DNA of 64,000 bases from Aequorivita todarodis. GTDB taxonomy: Bacteria > Bacteroidota > Bacteroidia > Flavobacteriales > Flavobacteriaceae. Numbering within the stretch: the first letter of the stretch is position 1; the number at the start of each line of letters is the position of its first letter. Of the stretch, positions 24,314 through 31,969 are shown in pieces. The stretch spans positions 127,433 to 191,432 of the forward strand of contig NZ_JAQQTG010000015.1 of NCBI RefSeq assembly GCF_028561335.1, written 5' to 3'. A program made the translations under genes and the position numbers. A model generated the notes under the pieces. The model was not told the DNA's origin. It ran no database searches and was given only the letters and a program-made list of their open reading frames with translations.

Positions 24314-24901
24314 TCAACGGAATACTTTGTGCTTTATCAATTTTATCTCGCCGTCCTGTTCCAGTTGCTTGATGGCGCGAATTACGGTTTCCACGCGCTG
24401 CCCGGTCAAGTCGGCAATTTGTTGACGGGTCAGTTCTACTTGAAAAAGTTCTTCGGAACCGTATTTTCGTTTTAAAAAATCTATCAAGGTCAAGATGCGA
24501 TGTTCGGGCGGATGTACTGAAATTTCCTTTAAAATGGTGGCTTTGTAATAGAGCCGTTTTGCCAGGGCTTTGGTAAATTTTAGGTTTATTTCAGGGTTTT
24601 CGGTAAGCAATTCAAACAATTTTGTTTTGCTCAATTTGTACAGCTGCGTTTGTTTTACGGCCGAAGCGGAAGCGGGATATTTAAAATCGCCCAGCAATGG
24701 CGGCTCGCCAAAACTTTCCCCGTCGTAAAAGATGCCCTGTACAAATTCCTTTCCCTGTTCGTTGATGTTGAACATTTTTACCTCGCCGGTCTTTATCTGA
24801 AAATAGAAATCTGCCCGCTTTTTTTCGTGAAGAATTATTTCCGAAGCCTTAATATTTTCAAGGGTTGCGCCGTAGTTCAACAGTAAATTTTCTGGAATCA
24901 T
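24314..24901 (-). CDS. Crp/Fnr-family transcriptional regulator
   Basis: A 195-residue protein with an N-terminal cyclic-nucleotide-binding-like beta barrel (YFQIKTGEVKMFNINEQGKE, then FYDGESFGEPPLLGDF) and a C-terminal winged helix (ELTRQQIADLTGQRVETVIRAIKQLEQDGEI, about residues 153-185). I see no cysteine cluster for an Fnr iron-sulfur centre, so it is not a classical oxygen sensor. It is divergent from a small membrane protein, a truncated hemoglobin and ccsBA, which suggests a respiratory or nitric-oxide link. The palindrome at 24943-24954 lies in the shared control region. Confidence 0.9.
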   Translation of the reverse strand: MIPENLLLNYGATLENIKASEIILHEKKRADFYFQIKTGEVKMFNINEQGKEFVQGIFYDGESFGEPPLLGDFKYPASASAVKQTQLYKLSKTKLFELLTENPEINLKFTKALAKRLYYKATILKEISVHPPEHRILTLIDFLKRKYGSEELFQVELTRQQIADLTGQRVETVIRAIKQLEQDGEIKLIKHKVFR

Positions 24902-24942
24902 GCGTTTATGATTTGCCTCATAAAATAAGGCCTGTTCTGCAT

Positions 24943-24954
24943 TGTAAATTTACA
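24943..24954. promoter_or_regulatory. Candidate operator TGTAAATTTACA
   Basis: A perfect 12-bp palindrome in the 81-bp region between the divergent Crp/Fnr gene and the 24983 gene. Crp/Fnr proteins bind twofold-symmetric sites of this kind, so autoregulation together with control of the globin operon is plausible. Confidence 0.45.
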
Positions 24955-24982
24955 CCTTAAAAATCAAAACCCTATTTATATT

Positions 24983-25270
24983 ATGAAAACCCTTTCCCTT
25001 AAAAAAATGCAGGACGAATTTGTGTACGATTATTATATGTACGTTCCATTAACAATTATTTTGAACAGTTGTATTGGTTCTATTGCTGCCATGACTATTT
25101 TGGCACAGGGCACATCCTTGCTTTCCGGTATTGAACTGACGCTGTGTGTTTCACTTTGCATGGGCTACAATGCAGCTTTGCTTGCTGGTTCAAACAGAAA
25201 GTTTGCTTTTTGGCTATTGCTAGTAAGTTTAGCAGTAAATATGTTATTGATTTTAATAACTTTGCTATAA
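24983..25270 (+). CDS. Small membrane protein of unknown function upstream of the globin gene
   Basis: A 95-residue protein with a polar N-terminus (MKTLSLKKMQDEFVYDYYMY) and three hydrophobic segments (about residues 22-45, 48-65 and 72-94). I do not recognise the family. It ends 3 bp before the truncated hemoglobin gene, so the two are surely co-transcribed. Its position between a Crp/Fnr regulator and a globin suggests a role in respiration or in the response to oxygen or nitric oxide, by context only. Confidence 0.7.
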   Translation: MKTLSLKKMQDEFVYDYYMYVPLTIILNSCIGSIAAMTILAQGTSLLSGIELTLCVSLCMGYNAALLAGSNRKFAFWLLLVSLAVNMLLILITLL

Positions 25271-25273
25271 AAA

Positions 25274-25681
25274 ATGGCAAAAAAGAAAATTGAATCCCGC
25301 GAAGATGTGTCTTTGCTCGTAAATACATTCTATGGAAAAGTGAGGAAAGACGCACTTCTCGGGCCTATTTTCAATGGAATCATAACCGATTGGGACACCC
25401 ACCTTGAACTCCTTACCGATTTTTGGGAGACCAATCTTTTCTTTAAACGAAAATACTTCGGAAACCCGATGCACGCACACATTGAGGTTGATAAAAAAGT
25501 GGGGGGAACCATCAACGAACTTCACTTTGGCACGTGGATTAACCTATGGCACCAAACCATCGACGAACTTTTTGAGGGCGAAACCGCCAATATCGCAAAA
25601 AACCGGGCGAGAAATATGGGAACCTTCATTCACCTGAACATTTTTAATGCCCGAAATGAGACTTCAAAAAAGGCTGAATAG
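25274..25681 (+). CDS. Group III truncated hemoglobin
   Basis: A 135-residue globin of the 2-on-2 fold, the usual length for group III. Family features are VSLLVNTFYGKVRKDALLGPIFN at the A-B helices, LLTDFWETNLFFK, and the region with the probable proximal histidine followed by HFGTWINLWHQTIDELFEGE. The heme-binding protein may handle oxygen or nitric oxide; in other bacteria this group is linked to microaerobic growth. It lies in the plus-strand run with the small membrane protein and ccsBA, opposite the Crp/Fnr regulator. Confidence 0.9.
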   Translation: MAKKKIESREDVSLLVNTFYGKVRKDALLGPIFNGIITDWDTHLELLTDFWETNLFFKRKYFGNPMHAHIEVDKKVGGTINELHFGTWINLWHQTIDELFEGETANIAKNRARNMGTFIHLNIFNARNETSKKAE

Positions 25682-25743
25682 TTAACAGATTTAAGTAGTC
25701 TAAATGGGCGTAATTCCTTATTTTTGCGCCAAAATTTCCTGTA

Positions 25744-28700
25744 ATGCAAAAAAAGATTGCTTCCGTTCTTTTCTCCACCCGTTTAACCGCCGTTTTATTT
25801 ATCGTTTTTGCAGTCGCCATGGCCGCAGGAACCTTTATGGACGCCGACTCCCAAAGTCCGCCAACGCCCTACACGCGCGAACTTATCTACAACGCGTGGT
25901 GGTTTGAGGCAATCATGTTGCTTTTTGTAATAAATTTTGTCGGTAATATTTTTAGATATAACCTCCACAAACGCGAAATGTGGGCTTCGTTGATGTTGCA
26001 CTTGGCTTTTATTTTGGTAATTATAGGCGCTTTTGTTACACGCTATATTGGTTTTGAGGGCGTAATGCACATTCGCGAAGGGCAGACCGAAAATACGATC
26101 CTTTCAGAACAAACCTATCTCGATGTCTTTATTGATGGCGATTATATGATTGATGGCGTTGCGCAGCGCAGAAAACTAAAGCCGAAGAAACTCCGGCTTT
26201 CTGAAAAGCTTAACAATAATTTCAGCATAAACACAGATTACAACGGCCAGCCCGTAACTATCAAATTTAAAGATTTTATTAGTGGTGCCACGGAAGGGTT
26301 GACACCAGATGAAAATGGCGAGGAATACCTTAAAATAGTGGAATCCGGTGATGGAGAGCGCCACGACCATTGGGTAAAGGTAGGGGAGGTTTCCAATATC
26401 CATAATATTCTTTTCGCAATAAACAAACCAACGGAGGGGGCCATAAATATCAGCTATTCCGAAGATGGCAACTATACCATTTCCAGCCCTTTTGAAGGCA
26501 ACTTTATGAGAATGGCAGACCAAATGCAGGGAGAAGTAGCAGCAGATAGCGTTCAAACATTTAATCTGCGTTCGCTATACCGAATGGGCGGTATTTCTTT
26601 TGTAGTGCCAGAGCCTATAACCAAAGGAAACTTCGGTATTGTGAAAGCGGCGCCCGGTGAACCCGCCAACCAAGACGCACTTATCCTTGAAATATCATCA
26701 GGCAATGAAACAAAAACCGTTTCCATGCTAGGCGGAAAGGGGACTGCGCCGAATCCCGTGGAAACCGAAATTGCAGGCTTAAAGGTTTATACGAGTTACG
26801 GTTCTAACGAGATCGACCTTCCTTTCAGCATAACCTTAAACGATTTTATCGCGGAAAAATATCCCGGTACCGAAAAGGGATATTCTTCCTTCAAAAGTAA
26901 AGTTACCGTCATAGATGCGGACAAAACCCATTTTGATGCGGACATTTTCATGAACAACGTTTTGGACCATCATGGCTACCGTTTTTTCCAGTCCGGTTTC
27001 GACCCGGATGAGGGAGGAACCATCCTCTCCGTAAACCACGACTGGTGGGGCACATGGATTACATACATAGGTTATTTTTTCCTATATATAGGGTTAATGG
27101 GAATTCTATTCTTTAAGGGAAGCCGTTTTAAGAATTTGGAAAAAATTCTCAATCGCATCAAGAAAAAGAAAGCAAAAATGACCATGTTGCTGGTGTTTTT
27201 CGTTTCGCTTTCGGGAATGGCGCAAGTGGCAAAGGAACCTGCACACACCACCGTTCCCAAACAGCAGATAGATTCGTTGATAAAGGCGAATGCAGTGAGC
27301 AAAGAACACGCGGCAAAGTTTGGACATTTGATAATCCAGGACAATGGGCGGATGAAGCCTATCAATACTTTTGCAAGTGAATTGTTGCGGAAAATAAGCC
27401 GTGATGACCATTACGAAGGTTTGGATGCCAACCAGGTTTTTATCTCAATGACAGAGTTTCCAAGACTTTGGGTTGAAGTACCTTTAATATATCTAAAACG
27501 CGGCAACGACAGTATCCGCCACGTGGCCGGCGTGCCCGAGGGCCAAAAGGATATTGCCCTGCTCGATCTTTTTGATGAAAAAGGAAACTATAAACTGGAG
27601 CCTTATTTGGAAGCGGCTACGCGAACCACAAATCCGAATCAGTTTCAAAAGGATTTTATTAAGGCCCACGAAAACTTTTCACTTTTAAATGCTGCTTTGA
27701 GCGGAAGTATCTTAAAAATATTCCCAATTCCCGAAGATCCGGGCAACAAGTGGGTTTCCTATCCAGAATTGGGCGAAGCCAACTTAAAGGGAATGGATTC
27801 GCTGTATGCCAAAAACATTCTTCCGCTGTACTTTGACAGCTTGAAGAAAGCGCGCGAAACCGGCGATTATACACAGGCGAATGAATTTTTGGAAAGCATT
27901 ACCAATTTCCAAAAGAAATATGGAAAGGAAGTGATGCCTTCGGAAAACAAACTTCGGGCAGAGACTATTTATAACAAAGCCGACATTTTCAACCGACTCT
28001 ATAAATATTTTGCGGTTTTCGGTATTTTGATGTTCGTCTTTATCATCGCACAGCTTTTTAAGGATCGAAAGATATTGCGGGTGCTCATAAAAAGTTCAAA
28101 AGTACTGATGTGGGTTTTCTTTGGGTTAATGACACTCGGTTTGGCATTGCGTTGGTATGTAAGCGGCCACGCTCCTTGGAGTGATGCGTATGAATCTGTG
28201 GTATATGTGGCCTGGGCGACGGTTTTCTTCGGCCTCTCTTTTGGGCGTAAAAGTGATTTGACCGTGGCCTCAACAGCCTTTGTGGGCGCAATCATCCTTT
28301 GGGTGGCACACGAAAACTGGTTGGATCCATCCATTGCAAACCTACAGCCCGTTCTGGACAGCTATTGGTTGATGATCCACGTGGCAGTAATCGTAATGAG
28401 TTACGGCCCCTTTACCCTCGGAATGATTTTGGCGGTCACTTCGCTGTTCCTTATGATTTTTACCACCAAGAAGAATTATAAAAACATGGAGATCAACATC
28501 AGCGAACTGACCGTTGTTACCGAAATGGCATTGACCGCGGGCTTGGTACTGCTAACCATCGGAAACTTCTTGGGTGGCCAATGGGCCAATGAAAGTTGGG
28601 GCCGTTACTGGGGCTGGGACCCAAAAGAAACTTGGGCGCTGATCAGTATAATGGTATATGCCTTTGTAATCCACGCCAGATTGGTTCCCGGCTTACGCGG

Positions 28701-28938
28701 AAGATGGACGTTTAATGTCTTTGCGCTTTTTGCCTATGCCTCCATTATGATGACCTATTTTGGAGTAAATTTCTACCTGAGCGGCCTACATTCCTACGCA
28801 AGCGGCGATGCGCCTGCTACGCCAACCTTTGTTTGGTGGATAACCCTGTTTGCGGTAATTCTTAGTGTTGTATCGTATTTTAGGTATAAGAAATTTTACG
28901 GGAAGAAGAGGCCTCCTAACCCCCAAAAGGGGAATTGA
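25744..28938 (+). CDS. ccsBA: Cytochrome c biogenesis protein, fused CcsB-CcsA (system II)
   Basis: A 1064-residue polytopic protein fusing a ResB/CcsB part (residues about 1-470: early membrane helices, a large periplasmic domain, a helix near FFLYIGLMGILFF) to a CcsA part at about 740-1050. The heme-handling WWD motif of CcsA is present (WGRYWGWDPKETWALISIMVYA, about residues 952-973) with periplasmic histidines nearby. Between the two halves lies a periplasmic region after a second hydrophobic helix (MTMLLVFFVSLSGMAQ). It exports heme and attaches it to CXXCH apocytochromes. The last residues, RPPNPQKGN, are encoded by a repeat element (28911-28937). A TATTTTTG box lies at 25719-25726. Confidence 0.94.
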   Translation: MQKKIASVLFSTRLTAVLFIVFAVAMAAGTFMDADSQSPPTPYTRELIYNAWWFEAIMLLFVINFVGNIFRYNLHKREMWASLMLHLAFILVIIGAFVTRYIGFEGVMHIREGQTENTILSEQTYLDVFIDGDYMIDGVAQRRKLKPKKLRLSEKLNNNFSINTDYNGQPVTIKFKDFISGATEGLTPDENGEEYLKIVESGDGERHDHWVKVGEVSNIHNILFAINKPTEGAINISYSEDGNYTISSPFEGNFMRMADQMQGEVAADSVQTFNLRSLYRMGGISFVVPEPITKGNFGIVKAAPGEPANQDALILEISSGNETKTVSMLGGKGTAPNPVETEIAGLKVYTSYGSNEIDLPFSITLNDFIAEKYPGTEKGYSSFKSKVTVIDADKTHFDADIFMNNVLDHHGYRFFQSGFDPDEGGTILSVNHDWWGTWITYIGYFFLYIGLMGILFFKGSRFKNLEKILNRIKKKKAKMTMLLVFFVSLSGMAQVAKEPAHTTVPKQQIDSLIKANAVSKEHAAKFGHLIIQDNGRMKPINTFASELLRKISRDDHYEGLDANQVFISMTEFPRLWVEVPLIYLKRGNDSIRHVAGVPEGQKDIALLDLFDEKGNYKLEPYLEAATRTTNPNQFQKDFIKAHENFSLLNAALSGSILKIFPIPEDPGNKWVSYPELGEANLKGMDSLYAKNILPLYFDSLKKARETGDYTQANEFLESITNFQKKYGKEVMPSENKLRAETIYNKADIFNRLYKYFAVFGILMFVFIIAQLFKDRKILRVLIKSSKVLMWVFFGLMTLGLALRWYVSGHAPWSDAYESVVYVAWATVFFGLSFGRKSDLTVASTAFVGAIILWVAHENWLDPSIANLQPVLDSYWLMIHVAVIVMSYGPFTLGMILAVTSLFLMIFTTKKNYKNMEINISELTVVTEMALTAGLVLLTIGNFLGGQWANESWGRYWGWDPKETWALISIMVYAFVIHARLVPGLRGRWTFNVFALFAYASIMMTYFGVNFYLSGLHSYASGDAPATPTFVWWITLFAVILSVVSYFRYKKFYGKKRPPNPQKGN
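28911..28937. repeat. GC-rich hairpin element at the ccsBA 3' end
   Basis: gcctcctaacccccaaaaggggaattg contains cccc (28921-28924) and gggg (28929-28932). It resembles the purL elements and supplies the last codons of ccsBA. Confidence 0.55.
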
Positions 28939-28942
28939 AAAA

Positions 28943-28959
28943 CCACGAATTCACGAATT
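28943..28959. repeat. Single arm of the ccacgaattcacgaatt repeat
   Basis: Identical to the left arm of the 30059-30104 hairpin, but no second arm is present here. It follows the ccsBA stop. Confidence 0.7.
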
Positions 28960-29060
28960 TTTTAAAGCCTTAAAGATGATTGCTTCTTTCCTTGCACTAG
29001 TACGTCCCTTGCAGGAAATTCCTGAGTTCATGGAGAAGAAATAAAACTTAAAATCAATCA

Positions 29061-30038
29061 ATGTTTGTAATTAAGTCTATCCTGAGCATTAAAGTATTTT
29101 ATATGTTATTGTTTCTGTTCACTAATATTTGTATTGGACAGTCAGAATCCAGAAAAGCTTTTGTTCTGGCCTTAAATGTTCCAGACAATGAAAGAAATAG
29201 TAATTCAGCATTTAAAGAAATTGCTTCTGAAAATAATTTGAAAAGGCTTTCTTGCTTTCAGGATAACAAACTTCAGAGCGATTTATATTTTGATAAACTC
29301 GGAAACGTGATTCTAAATTTTGATACTTCAAACAGGATAATTTCTAAATCTGAATTTAAATATGATAGCAAAGATCGTCTTTCTGAAATTTCCTATTTTG
29401 ATTTAAATGGAGAATTTACAGATGGTTTCAGATATGAATACGACGGACTTTATAAAACAAAATTTGAAACGGGCAATGCAATTCCTATTGACAGGGAAGT
29501 TGAGTTAAAAGAAGAAAATATCAGAATTTATTCGCGATATACCTCAGATGGATGGGTTTTAAGCGGAATTTATATTAAAAATTCAAAAGGCGAATATGAA
29601 AGAGAATTAAATTACAATAATGACGGATTGTATAAGGAATTTCAACACTATTATGACTCTAAGCTGCTTAAAGGATTTACGAAGAAAATAACGTATTCTG
29701 GTGGATTGAAGATTTCTGAAAAAGATTATTCAGCCTATAAAACGGATGTAAGGGGTAATAAGATCGAAAGATATTCTGCTTATAGTAATGATACATTGCA
29801 ATTAGTCTCTACACATAAATTTAATGAACAAAATCAGGTTATAGAAAATGATTATCCATCATTTCTCGAAAATTTCGAATATTATCCAAATGGATTAATT
29901 AAATCTAAAACCACAAAGAACAGGAATGGAATTACAGTTTTGACATTTTTTTATCAAAATTTACTTCCCAAAAAAATAGTTAAAAATAATGGAGAGAATG
30001 AATCCACTTTTAGGTATGAATATGAGTTCTTTAAATAG
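29061..30038 (+). CDS. Secreted YD/MORN-like repeat protein of unknown function
   Basis: A 325-residue protein with a signal peptide (start MFVIKSILSIKVFYMLLFLF, ending near CIGQSESRKAF). The mature part is built of short beta-hairpin repeats such as FKYDSKDRLSEISYFD, YEYDGLYKTKF, LNYNNDGLYKEF and FEYYPNGLIKSK, with spacing like YD repeats or MORN-type toxin antitoxin modules. It is more AT-rich than its neighbours. It is flanked on both sides by copies of the ccacgaattcacgaat repeat and stands alone, so it may be a mobile or recently acquired gene. The function is unknown. Confidence 0.72.
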   Translation: MFVIKSILSIKVFYMLLFLFTNICIGQSESRKAFVLALNVPDNERNSNSAFKEIASENNLKRLSCFQDNKLQSDLYFDKLGNVILNFDTSNRIISKSEFKYDSKDRLSEISYFDLNGEFTDGFRYEYDGLYKTKFETGNAIPIDREVELKEENIRIYSRYTSDGWVLSGIYIKNSKGEYERELNYNNDGLYKEFQHYYDSKLLKGFTKKITYSGGLKISEKDYSAYKTDVRGNKIERYSAYSNDTLQLVSTHKFNEQNQVIENDYPSFLENFEYYPNGLIKSKTTKNRNGITVLTFFYQNLLPKKIVKNNGENESTFRYEYEFFK

Positions 30039-30058
30039 CAATTAAATTTCTAAAAAAA

Positions 30059-30104
30059 CCACGAATTCACGAATTATTATTTATAAAAATTCGTGAATTC
30101 GTGG
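30059..30104. terminator. Perfect hairpin repeat, bidirectional terminator
   Basis: The 17-bp arms ccacgaattcacgaatt and aattcgtgaattcgtgg pair perfectly around a short AT loop, with A/T runs on both sides. It lies between the convergent 29061 gene and fumC. It is the best copy of a family also at 13135, 14548 and 28943. Confidence 0.85.
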
Positions 30105-30147
30105 CCTAAAAAATCTACCGTCTAAAAACTACCGACTACCGACTTCT

Positions 30148-31533
30148 CTAAACCATATCCTCCGGCTTAACCCATTCATCAAACTCTTCGGCAGTTAAAT
30201 AGCCGAGATTTACAGCTTCTTCCTTTAGCGTTGTACCGTTTTTATGGGCGGTGTTTGCAATTTCCGCAGCTTTGTAATAACCTATCTTTGGATTGAGGGC
30301 AGTAACCAGCATCAAGCTGTTGTTCAATTGTCTTTTGATTACCTCGTAATTGGGCTCAATACCCTGTGCGCAGTGAATATCAAATGAAACACAGGCATCG
30401 CCAAGTAATTGGGCAGACTGAAGAAAGTTTGCAGCCATGACGGGTTTGAAAACGTTTAGCTCAAATTGTCCCTGCATTCCACCTACGGCAATAGCCATAT
30501 CGTTCCCGATTACCTGTGCGCAAACCATAGTGAGCGCTTCGCATTGGGTTGGGTTTACTTTTCCGGGCATAATGGAGGAGCCGGGTTCGTTTGCCGGAAT
30601 GTTTATTTCGCCAATTCCGCTTCTCGGGCCGCTGGCGAGCATCCGCACATCATTCGCTATTTTATTCAAGGAAACCGCTAATTGCTTCAAAGCGCCGTGG
30701 CTTTCCACCAAAGCATCGTGTGCGGCAAGGGCTTCAAATTTATTTTTAGCGGTTACGAAGGGAAGGTCGGTAAATTTCGCGATGTACGCCGCAACTTTTA
30801 CATCGTAGCCTTTTGGCGTGTTTAAACCAGTACCCACGGCGGTTCCGCCCAAAGCGAGTTCGGCCAAATGTGGCAGGGTGTTTTTTAAGGCTTTAATTCC
30901 GTGCTCAAGCTGTGCGGCGTACCCGCTAAATTCCTGCCCGAGGGTGAGGGGAGTGGCGTCCATAAAATGGGTGCGGCCTATTTTTACCACATCCTTGAAT
31001 TCCGATGCTTTTTTGGAAAGTGTTTTCTGAAGCTGCTCCACACCGGGAATGGTATTTTCAACCAATTTTTTGTAAGCCGCAATGTGCATACCCGTTGGGA
31101 AAGTATCGTTGGATGATTGCGATTTGTTCACATCGTCATTGGGTTGGAGGGTTTTCTCACCTTCGCCTATGGTTTTTCCCGCAAGTTGGTGGGCACGGTT
31201 GGCAATCACTTCGTTAACGTTCATATTGCTTTGGGTACCGCTTCCGGTTTGCCAGATTACCAACGGAAATTGGTCGTCGTGCTTTCCTTCCAAAATTTCA
31301 TCGCAAACCTTGGCAATCAAATCTCTTTTTTCTTCGGAAAGTACGCCGAGGTCGCAATTGGTATAGGCGGCTGCTTTCTTCAAATAAGCAAACCCGTAAA
31401 TAATTTCCATCGGCATGGAAGCACGCGGGCCGATTTTAAAATTTTCAAAAGAACGCTCGGTTTGCGCGCCCCAAAGTTTGTCGGCAGGTACTTTTACCTC
31501 GCCCATAGTGTCTTTTTCTATTCTATATTGCAT
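30148..31533 (-). CDS. fumC: Class II fumarate hydratase
   Basis: A 461-residue cytosolic enzyme of the TCA cycle (fumarate to L-malate), a homotetramer without iron-sulfur cluster. The superfamily signature [15 protein letters not shown] is present, as are [19 protein letters not shown] and [18 protein letters not shown]. The length matches FumC. It starts [29 protein letters not shown] good promoter lies upstream at 31624-31594. No neighbouring TCA genes are seen. Confidence 0.96.
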   Translation of the reverse strand: MQYRIEKDTMGEVKVPADKLWGAQTERSFENFKIGPRASMPMEIIYGFAYLKKAAAYTNCDLGVLSEEKRDLIAKVCDEILEGKHDDQFPLVIWQTGSGTQSNMNVNEVIANRAHQLAGKTIGEGEKTLQPNDDVNKSQSSNDTFPTGMHIAAYKKLVENTIPGVEQLQKTLSKKASEFKDVVKIGRTHFMDATPLTLGQEFSGYAAQLEHGIKALKNTLPHLAELALGGTAVGTGLNTPKGYDVKVAAYIAKFTDLPFVTAKNKFEALAAHDALVESHGALKQLAVSLNKIANDVRMLASGPRSGIGEINIPANEPGSSIMPGKVNPTQCEALTMVCAQVIGNDMAIAVGGMQGQFELNVFKPVMAANFLQSAQLLGDACVSFDIHCAQGIEPNYEVIKRQLNNSLMLVTALNPKIGYYKAAEIANTAHKNGTTLKEEAVNLGYLTAEEFDEWVKPEDMV

Positions 31534-31593
31534 GGTGAAATGATTTATTTTGAATTAATTATTCGCTTTCAGCAAAGCTTCCGTATTTTAAGA

Positions 31594-31624
31594 CAAAGGT
31601 AGCGAAAAGCCAAAAGTTGTTCAA
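31594..31624 (-). promoter_or_regulatory. fumC promoter
   Basis: On the minus strand TTG (31624-31622), a 20-bp spacer and TACCTTTG (31601-31594) match the Bacteroidota consensus, with a leader of about 55 nt before the fumC ATG at 31533. Confidence 0.7.
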
Positions 31625-31671
31625 CCCGCACGGCTGTTTATTTGTTGTGAATAAATCAGCGGGTTTTGTTG

Positions 31672-31700
31672 TTGTTTTATAAAAAAACCTTTTATCTTTG
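31672..31700 (+). promoter_or_regulatory. Promoter of the 56-residue membrane protein gene
   Basis: TTG (31672-31674), 18 bp and TATCTTTG (31693-31700) fit the consensus; the ATG follows at 31727. Confidence 0.65.
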
Positions 31701-31726
31701 GGGCATCAATTTAAAACCGCTACACC

Positions 31727-31897
31727 ATGTTTACTTTTGAACAATATTTAGGATTTATCGCGATTATGTTAGTAGTAACCATCGGGTTTTGGCTAATGTT
31801 TTTTTTGGTGGGAATACTTCCTTACTGGATTGGCGGCTCGCTTTATGAAAACTGGAAAATGAAGCGTGAAGAGAAACGTAAAAAAGAATTGAAGTAA
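31727..31897 (+). CDS. 56-residue single-pass membrane protein
   Basis: A small gene that common length cut-offs would miss. It begins MFTFEQYLGFIAIMLVVTIG, continues as one or two hydrophobic stretches with a Pro break (VGILPYWIGGSLYENWK), and ends in a basic tail KMKREEKRKKELK. It has its own promoter (31672-31700) and a terminator (31920-31950), which strongly supports a real gene. I do not recognise the family. The positive tail should face the cytoplasm. Confidence 0.78.
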   Translation: MFTFEQYLGFIAIMLVVTIGFWLMFFLVGILPYWIGGSLYENWKMKREEKRKKELK

Positions 31898-31919
31898 TAA
31901 CTTCAAACTTATAGATATA

Positions 31920-31950
31920 AAAAAAGGGAGCCTGTTCGGTTCTCTTTTTT
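31920..31950. terminator. Terminator after the 56-residue gene
   Basis: aaaaaagggagcc and ggttctctttttt form a stem with G-U pairs and a T-run, between the small plus-strand gene and the convergent TonB-receptor gene. Confidence 0.7.
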
Positions 31951-31969
31951 GTGTTTCATTATAAAGTAT

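Noticed and set aside
28976-29044. A 22-codon plus-strand frame after ccsBA
   Set aside because: No promoter, no conserved feature; chance is likely.
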